A DNA stretch of 5,373 nucleotides from Verrucomicrobiota bacterium. Lineage in GTDB: Bacteria; Verrucomicrobiota; Verrucomicrobiia; Verrucomicrobiales; Akkermansiaceae. Location of the stretch: contig JAPLUJ010000376.1 of NCBI GenBank assembly GCA_026397695.1, positions 773 to 6,145 on the forward strand, given 5' to 3'. Of the stretch, positions 1 to 5,373 are shown in pieces. Position numbers and translations under genes: made by a program. The first letter of the stretch is position 1. Each line of letters begins with the position of its first letter. The notes below the pieces were generated by a model. That model had not been told where the DNA came from. It did not search any database and saw only the letters and a list, made by a program, of their open reading frames with translations.

Positions 1-4
1 ACGG

Positions 5-535
5 ATGATGGAGACTCCCGCGAACACCTGGAAGCAGTGGCTGGCCGAGCATGGCCCGCGCCTGCTCTTATTCGCACGCGGCTGGAGCCATACCCGCCAT
101 GATGCGGAGGATCTCGTCCAAGAGGCGATTCTGCGCATGTGGCATCACCAGGCGGACAAGGGCGGCATGCCGCCGGATCTGCCCCTCGTTTTTTCCACCA
201 TCCGCTTCTGCGGACTCAACCACCACCGCTGCGAATCGCGCCGCCGCAAGCGCGAGGAGTCGATCATTTATCTGAACGATTTCCAGGATTTCTGGTTGGA
301 CCCGGTGCTCGAAGAAGATGAAGAGGCATTGATTCTCAGGGATGCCGTCCAGCATCTCAGCCCGAAGCTGCGGGATGTGGTGGTGATGAAATTCTGGGGT
401 GGTTTGACGTTCCTGCAGATCTCGGAAGCTCTCGCGATTTCCCCGAACACCGCCGCATCACGATATCGTTATGCGTTGGAACAATTGGCGCACGCCTTGC
501 GCCACATCAAGGAGCACCGCCATGCACAAGCCTGA
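5..535 (+). CDS. ECF-type RNA polymerase sigma-70 family factor
   Basis: This 176-residue protein directs RNA polymerase core to a specific promoter set as an alternative (extracytoplasmic function) sigma factor. Region 2 spans about residues 15-83, with the typical DAEDLVQEAILRMW core (33-46) that contacts core enzyme and the -10 element. A short acidic linker (97-108) follows, then region 4 at about 110-165: LSPKLRDVVVMKFWGGLTF leads into a helix-turn-helix, ISEALAISPNTAASRYRYAL, for the -35 element. The length is normal for the ECF family and both domains are complete. There are two adjacent ATG codons (5 and 8); only four bases precede them and the frame is open to the window edge, so the true start could lie upstream. 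The 3' end overlaps the next gene by 14 nt, which suggests translational coupling with a dedicated partner. The target regulon cannot be read from the sequence. Confidence 0.93.
   Translation: MMETPANTWKQWLAEHGPRLLLFARGWSHTRHDAEDLVQEAILRMWHHQADKGGMPPDLPLVFSTIRFCGLNHHRCESRRRKREESIIYLNDFQDFWLDPVLEEDEEALILRDAVQHLSPKLRDVVVMKFWGGLTFLQISEALAISPNTAASRYRYALEQLAHALRHIKEHRHAQA
511..514 (+). promoter_or_regulatory. Shine-Dalgarno site that sets the start at 522
   Basis: GGAG lies inside the last codons of the sigma factor gene, seven bases upstream of ATG 522. It favours 522 over the upstream in-frame ATG at 471 as the start of the membrane partner protein. It is the clearest ribosome binding site next to a confident gene in this window. 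Confidence 0.7.
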
Positions 536-995
536 TCCTATCGAAACCATCCTCGCCCGCCTGATGCCCACCGCCCTGAGCGAAACGGGCCAACACGAAA
601 TCGAGTCCATGCTCGACGCATTGGCCGGAGCATCGGCACCAGCCAGGCCCGCAGGCATGGCATGGATCCGCCGGATGCTCACCGCAGGCATCGCCGCCGC
701 CGGCGTGGCCGCCGCCTTGATTTTCCCCTTGGCCACTCCCCCATCGCCGACATCCTGGGCGGTGATCGCGCCCGCCAGCGCAACTCCCGCCGGGATGATC
801 CTGATGGGCGAGTCCGATCGTATCGAATCGATGACGGACGAGGGATGGCAGGAGGATTCCGATGGTTCGACAATGCGGGCCATGCGCCTCAACGTGGTCG
901 GGGAGAATAGCCTGTTAGATGAGGAAACGGGCATCGTCATGCAGGTTTCCGAACCTCGTGAGGAACTACTTCTCATGCCTGTGAGCACGTTCTGA
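522..995 (+). CDS. small single-pass membrane protein, putative partner/anti-sigma of the ECF sigma factor
   Basis: This 157-residue protein is not a recognised named family. Residues 1-50 form a soluble N-terminal segment (IETILARLMPTALSETGQHEIESML). It is followed by a basic stretch (WIRRM, 48-52) and one hydrophobic helix of about 20 residues (52-71, rich in Ala, Leu and Ile). Pro/Ser/Thr-rich residues 72-90 lead to a C-terminal region (about 91-157) that looks beta-rich and ends EPREELLLMPVSTF. The positive-inside rule predicts N-terminus in the cytoplasm and C-terminus outside. That topology and the 14-nt overlap with the sigma gene fit an anti-sigma factor. However, there is no HxxxCxxC zinc motif of the classical ZAS group, and no cysteine at all. 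The start at 522 is chosen for its GGAG site; an extended start at 471 would add 17 residues that are only the sigma gene read in another frame. The sigma-partner role is inferred from position and topology. Confidence 0.8.
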   Translation: MHKPDPIETILARLMPTALSETGQHEIESMLDALAGASAPARPAGMAWIRRMLTAGIAAAGVAAALIFPLATPPSPTSWAVIAPASATPAGMILMGESDRIESMTDEGWQEDSDGSTMRAMRLNVVGENSLLDEETGIVMQVSEPREELLLMPVSTF

Positions 996-996
996 C

Positions 997-1758
997 ATGA
1001 AACGTTTCCTGGTCATCGCATTTCTGATAGGGCAGTCCTTGTCGTCTGCGGTGGAGCCCGTTGATATAAAAAATCCGCCGCCGGTGAAGACCCCGCAGCC
1101 ACCGCGTGCCTGGCTGGGGTTGCAGGTTGACAAGCCGGACGCGACGATCATCGCGCACTTGCCATCCTTGCCACCGGGCATCGGCTTTGTCATCCGGTCG
1201 GTCGATCAGGCAGGTCCCGCCAAAACCGCCGGCCTGCAGGAGTTGGATCTGTTATGGAAACTCGGCGATCAGATGTTAGTCAATGAAGGTCAATTGGCGG
1301 CCTTGCTGCGTTTGGCAAAACCCGGAGATGAAATCACCTTGTCGGGTTTCCGCGCGGGCCAGCCGCTTGAGGTGCAATTGAAACTCGGCGAGGCACCGGT
1401 GACGAAACGACCGTTCCCCGCGGATTTGTTGGATGCGGCCATTCTGCCCGGGGCCTGTGGCGGCCCACAGCGGGTGATCCATGTGGGTGATAGAACCGCC
1501 AGTTACACCACGGACGAGGGCCGCGCCGTGATCCGGCAGGATGGAGAACTCTACAAAGTGAAAATCCACGGGCCCAAAGACGAATTGATTTATGAGGGGG
1601 ATTTGCCCGCAGATGGCAGCCTCGACAAGGTGCCGGAATTCTGGCGGCGGCGCGTCCTCGCGTTGCGCCGTGGCTTGGACCACGCGCTGGAGGGGCGCAT
1701 GATGCCGGACCGCCAACCACGGCCCAGGGTGATCGCCCCGGCGGCCCGAAATCCCTGA
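997..1758 (+). CDS. exported PDZ-domain protein
   Basis: This is a 253-residue protein with a Sec-type signal peptide: Lys-Arg at 2-3, a hydrophobic core (FLVIAFLIGQSL) and a likely cleavage after SSA at residue 18. There is no lipobox cysteine, so it should be soluble outside the inner membrane. A proline-rich spacer (27-37) leads to a PDZ domain at about 38-132. It shows the expected landmarks: WLGLQV, then GFVIRSVDQAGPAKTAGL, DLLWKLGDQML and the closing GDEITLSGFRAGQPLEVQLKL. Residues 165-240 carry a second conserved-looking region (QDGELYKVKIHGPKDELIYE, then EFWRRRVLALRRGLDHAL) that I cannot assign. No protease catalytic domain is present, so this is not a DegS/HtrA protease. It begins one base after the upstream stop, so it is probably co-translated with the membrane protein. 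A role in sensing or binding envelope proteins is inferred from the PDZ fold and context only. Confidence 0.85.
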   Translation: MKRFLVIAFLIGQSLSSAVEPVDIKNPPPVKTPQPPRAWLGLQVDKPDATIIAHLPSLPPGIGFVIRSVDQAGPAKTAGLQELDLLWKLGDQMLVNEGQLAALLRLAKPGDEITLSGFRAGQPLEVQLKLGEAPVTKRPFPADLLDAAILPGACGGPQRVIHVGDRTASYTTDEGRAVIRQDGELYKVKIHGPKDELIYEGDLPADGSLDKVPEFWRRRVLALRRGLDHALEGRMMPDRQPRPRVIAPAARNP

Positions 1759-1770
1759 ACGCAGGAAATT

Positions 1771-1784
1771 TGATGAATTTATCA
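1771..1784. promoter_or_regulatory. near-perfect 14-bp palindrome in the gap before the GreA-like gene
   Basis: TGATGAATTTATCA matches its own reverse complement at 12 of 14 positions. It sits in a short AT-rich island within a 72-nt gap, 46 nt before the ATG of the GreA-like gene. The size and symmetry suit an operator for a dimeric regulator. There is no trailing U-tract, so it does not look like a terminator for the PDZ gene. A short AT-rich palindrome can arise by chance, so this stays tentative. Confidence 0.25.
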
Positions 1785-1830
1785 TGAGAATGCCTTGCGT
1801 TTTCCGGCTCGGCTTCCCATCTTGCCCCGC

Positions 1831-3672
1831 ATGCATCCTGAAGTGGCGAAGCTGGTTGAGGCCGGTCGCATTCCAAAACCTGTCGGCGAGCGCCTTTCCC
1901 AATTGGCTCCCGGAAATTTCTGCGTCCACAAATCGTTCGGCACCGGCAAGGTGATTGCTTGGGATCTACCCGGGAAAAAGGTCACCATAGACTTCGAAAA
2001 ATCCGCCGGGCAAACGATGGAATTGCAGTTCGCTTTCCAGAAAACCGAGTGGATCCCGCTGACTGATTTCCGCGCCCAAAAAATCGAACAATTGGAAACC
2101 CTCCGCGCTCTATCCAAAAGCGATCCCCTCGCCCTGGTCGTTCATCTGCTGCAAAGCCACGGTGGCAGCATGACCAGCGACGCATTGGAAAAGGAAATCT
2201 CCGGCGCGGTCATTGCCGAAGCCGCTTTCAAAAAATGGTGGACGCTCACCCGCAAAGCCCTGCGCGCGAGCCGTCTTGCCGTGGTCCCGCCGAAACGCAC
2301 CGGACTGATCATCCTGCGCACCGGCGACCGCAGTCCGGCCGAGGCACTCGTCGCGGATTTTGAAGCGGCCCGTGACATCAAGGGCATGATCCGCGCGCTG
2401 GAAGCCATCGCTGCGGACATCGGCGCGTTCGAAAGCGATACCAACGCCCTCAAACGCCTGCTCTGCGATATCGATGAAGGCGCGAAAAAGGCCGCCCGTG
2501 TCCAACTCGGCCAAGCACTGCAACTGGTGGCCGCCCGCGATGAAGTCATCGGATCCTCCAAAACCTTGGAACTCGACCCGGGCGCGGTCCGCCTGTCAGA
2601 CCTGCTGCTCTCCACCGAACCGATGAAACTCGCGGAGGAATCCAGTAAACTGCCCTCCGGCCGCCAGCGCGCGGTGTATGAGGCCTTCCCCGATGCCTTC
2701 GCCGACGAGTGGGTGGAAAAGAGCGACCGTGTCGTCGATCATGTCGGGGCCCGCGGGGTGACCGAGATCGCGCGCATTCTGCTCGAACGCGACGAACTGC
2801 CCGCGCTCGTCAAACACCTCCGCTCGTCCATCGCCCGCCGTGCCCTCGGAGCAGATGCCCTGATCTGGGTCTGCCGCGAACGCAAGACCGCCGCCGTGGA
2901 TGTATTCAGCGCCGACGTCGGGGCGACGATTCTCAATCTGCTGGAAAACGACCATCTATCCGACGGGCCGCGCAAGACCTCACGACTGCAGACCCTGTTA
3001 GGGGATGACAAGCACCTGCTCACCGATCTGGTGGGCATCATGGACGTCAACGAAGCGCGCAATTTCGCCCGCCGTCTGCTCGATTGCGCGGTGTTCGGCG
3101 ATCTTGAGAAAAAATCGCTGATGGCCCGCATCATCAAGGTCCGTCCCGAAACCGGCGAACTGGTCAACGGCACGCACTCCAAGCGCCGCGAGGAAGCACT
3201 GCTCGTCTCATGGGATAGCCTGGAACGCAAAAAATCCGAACTCGACGAACTCATCCGCGTCCGCATCCCCCAGAATACCAAGGATATCTCCATCGCCCGC
3301 TCCTACGGCGACCTGCGCGAAAACTTCGAATACAAATCCGCCAAGGACCTCCAGAAATACCTCATGCACCGCAAGCATGAACTGGAACGCGACATCACCC
3401 GCGCCCGCGGCACGGATTTCAAGGGCTCGAATTCGACCACGGTCAACATCGGCACCATCGTCACCCTAACGGATATTGCCGGCGCGGAAATCGAAATGAC
3501 GGTGCTCGGCGCATGGGATTCCGACCCGGAAAAAAAACTCGTTTCCTATCTATCGGAAGTTGGCAAGGCACTCGTCGGGCGCAAACCCGGCGAAACCGTG
3601 CAGATCCGCGACGAAACCACCGAAGCATTCCAAACACTCACCATCCAATCGATCCGTCCTTACAACCCGTAA
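1831..3672 (+). CDS. long GreA/GreB-family transcript cleavage/elongation factor with N-terminal extension
   Basis: This 613-residue protein is about four times the length of standard GreA (near 158). Its C-terminal part is a full GreA. A coiled coil at about 450-527 carries the tip motif GDLRENFEY (493-501), which keeps the acidic residues D494 and E497 (E. coli GreA D41 and E44) that reach into the RNA polymerase secondary channel and promote transcript cleavage. A C-terminal FKBP-like domain follows at about 538-613 (NIGTIVTL, then GRKPGETVQI). The N-terminus (about 26-68) contains GNFCVHKSFGTGKVIAWDL, which resembles the CarD/UvrD-type Tudor-like fold that binds polymerase. Residues 80-440 are mostly alpha-helical, with no motif I recognise. 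From memory, a similarly large GreA fusion occurs in Chlamydia, which would fit a PVC origin. ATG 1831 is preferred over the upstream TTG 1795 because the extra residues look like non-coding translation; neither has a clear Shine-Dalgarno site. The protein should help arrested polymerase restart. Confidence 0.92.
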   Translation: MHPEVAKLVEAGRIPKPVGERLSQLAPGNFCVHKSFGTGKVIAWDLPGKKVTIDFEKSAGQTMELQFAFQKTEWIPLTDFRAQKIEQLETLRALSKSDPLALVVHLLQSHGGSMTSDALEKEISGAVIAEAAFKKWWTLTRKALRASRLAVVPPKRTGLIILRTGDRSPAEALVADFEAARDIKGMIRALEAIAADIGAFESDTNALKRLLCDIDEGAKKAARVQLGQALQLVAARDEVIGSSKTLELDPGAVRLSDLLLSTEPMKLAEESSKLPSGRQRAVYEAFPDAFADEWVEKSDRVVDHVGARGVTEIARILLERDELPALVKHLRSSIARRALGADALIWVCRERKTAAVDVFSADVGATILNLLENDHLSDGPRKTSRLQTLLGDDKHLLTDLVGIMDVNEARNFARRLLDCAVFGDLEKKSLMARIIKVRPETGELVNGTHSKRREEALLVSWDSLERKKSELDELIRVRIPQNTKDISIARSYGDLRENFEYKSAKDLQKYLMHRKHELERDITRARGTDFKGSNSTTVNIGTIVTLTDIAGAEIEMTVLGAWDSDPEKKLVSYLSEVGKALVGRKPGETVQIRDETTEAFQTLTIQSIRPYNP

Positions 3673-4998
<1,326 letters not shown>

Positions 4999-5192
4999 CC
5001 CCCTCACGCAACGCCGCCACGTCCGGCAAACTCGGCCGTGCCGTCCCCGCCCGCCATCCTTTCTAACGGACCACCGGCAGCAAGGATCGTGCCGTGATCG
5101 TGCGCATCGAGGAAGGACGAATTTCCCGCATCCGGCTCGCCAGTCGCCGAGCGCCCACATGCGCGCGGAATCGGATTGCGGTGCGGGCCCGG
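4999..5192. other. gap with no convincing gene between enolase and the lipid kinase
   Basis: These 194 bases are GC-rich and contain no tRNA-like fold, U-tract terminator or recognisable coding sequence. A GATCGTGC direct repeat (5085-5092 and 5096-5103) and a weak ATCCTT/AAGGAT inverted pair (5056-5061 and 5082-5087) are the only structures noted. AAGGA (5082-5086) stands seven bases before an in-frame GTG (5094) and could start an extended form of the downstream gene, but the resulting 33 extra residues are Arg-rich and resemble no known domain. Confidence 0.5.
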
Positions 5193-5373
5193 ATGGGTGA
5201 ACAATCCGGCATGGAGTCACCGCACCGGTATCCGGTTGTTTTCAACCCCAAGGCTCACAGCCAGAAAGGCGGACGCGTGCTCCGGTTTCTCATGCAGCAT
5301 GCAAACCATTTCACAGTGCATGCCACCCACCACGCCGGTGAGGCTCGCGAGATGGCGGCCCGCTTCGCCGCAC
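5193..5373 (+). CDS. diacylglycerol/lipid kinase family protein (5' end only)
   Basis: The first 60 residues of this gene are present before the window ends. They contain the start of the DAGK catalytic fold (the family of YegS, DgkB and sphingosine kinases): a first beta strand RYPVVFNPKAHSQKGGRVL (about 12-30), carrying the NPKA nucleotide-binding signature, and then the helix RFLMQHANHF. The second strand, TVHATHHAGEAREMAARFA, resembles the usual substrate-domain T...GhA.elA pattern. Such enzymes phosphorylate diacylglycerol or related lipids with ATP at the inner face of the membrane. The glycine-rich GGDGT loop expected further on lies outside the window. The start is uncertain: ATG 5193 is used here, ATG 5211 would place the NPKA motif at the usual distance from the N-terminus, and GTG 5094 has the best ribosome binding site. 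There is no sign of coupling to enolase. Confidence 0.8.
   Translation, partial: MGEQSGMESPHRYPVVFNPKAHSQKGGRVLRFLMQHANHFTVHATHHAGEAREMAARFAA

Noticed and set aside
471..521. Upstream ATG as the start of the small membrane protein
   Set aside because: The added 17 residues lie within sigma factor coding sequence, and the GGAG site at 511-514 fits ATG 522.
1276..1929. 217-residue minus-strand reading frame
   Set aside because: It lies opposite the PDZ gene and the start of the GreA-like gene, shows no domain, and is explained by GC-rich codon structure on the + strand.
2739..3293. 184-residue minus-strand reading frame rich in Ser and Arg
   Set aside because: Antisense shadow of the GreA-like gene with low-complexity composition.
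4999..5060. Rho-independent terminator after enolase
   Set aside because: There is no stable GC stem followed by a U-tract; only weak short inverted pairs are present.

Overview
This is a GC-rich bacterial window read entirely from the + strand. The gene content and protein style suggest a member of the Verrucomicrobia (PVC superphylum). The main clues are a very long GreA-type factor with a big N-terminal extension, a large-GreA layout I recall from Chlamydia, and an ECF sigma factor followed by a small membrane-anchored partner. Most genes also lack an obvious Shine-Dalgarno sequence. The taxonomic call is an inference from gene architecture, not from a marker search.

Bases 1-1758 hold a tight three-gene unit: an ECF sigma factor (5-535), a small single-pass membrane protein (522-995) that overlaps it by 14 nt and has a clear ribosome binding site inside it, and an exported PDZ-domain protein (997-1758) that starts one base after the previous stop. 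The layout looks like an envelope-sensing sigma module, although the membrane protein lacks the zinc-type anti-sigma motif. A 72-nt gap with a near-perfect 14-bp palindrome leads to a 613-residue transcript-cleavage/elongation factor (1831-3672). It has a CarD/Tudor-like N-terminal segment, a long helical middle, and a complete GreA coiled coil and C-terminal domain.

Bases 3673-3821 form an unusual intergenic region. A purine-rich half and a pyrimidine-rich half carry two copies each of an AGACAGnAGAY unit in opposite orientations. They make an imperfect 25/28-nt inverted repeat whose loop contains a perfect TATAAT. The region precedes enolase (3822-4998). All remaining enolase sequence is well conserved, but the reading frame breaks near base 4503 and about 38-40 residues, including the equivalent of the Mg-ligand Asp246 of E. 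coli enolase, are missing. This is either a recent inactivating deletion or an assembly or sequencing error. A gap with no convincing gene (4999-5192) leads to the 5' end of a diacylglycerol/lipid kinase-family gene that runs off the window.

Functionally the window combines transcription control (ECF sigma module, GreA-like factor), central carbon metabolism (enolase) and lipid metabolism (DAGK family). Only the first three genes look like a single operon. No tRNA, rRNA, CRISPR array, insertion sequence or phage gene was seen.
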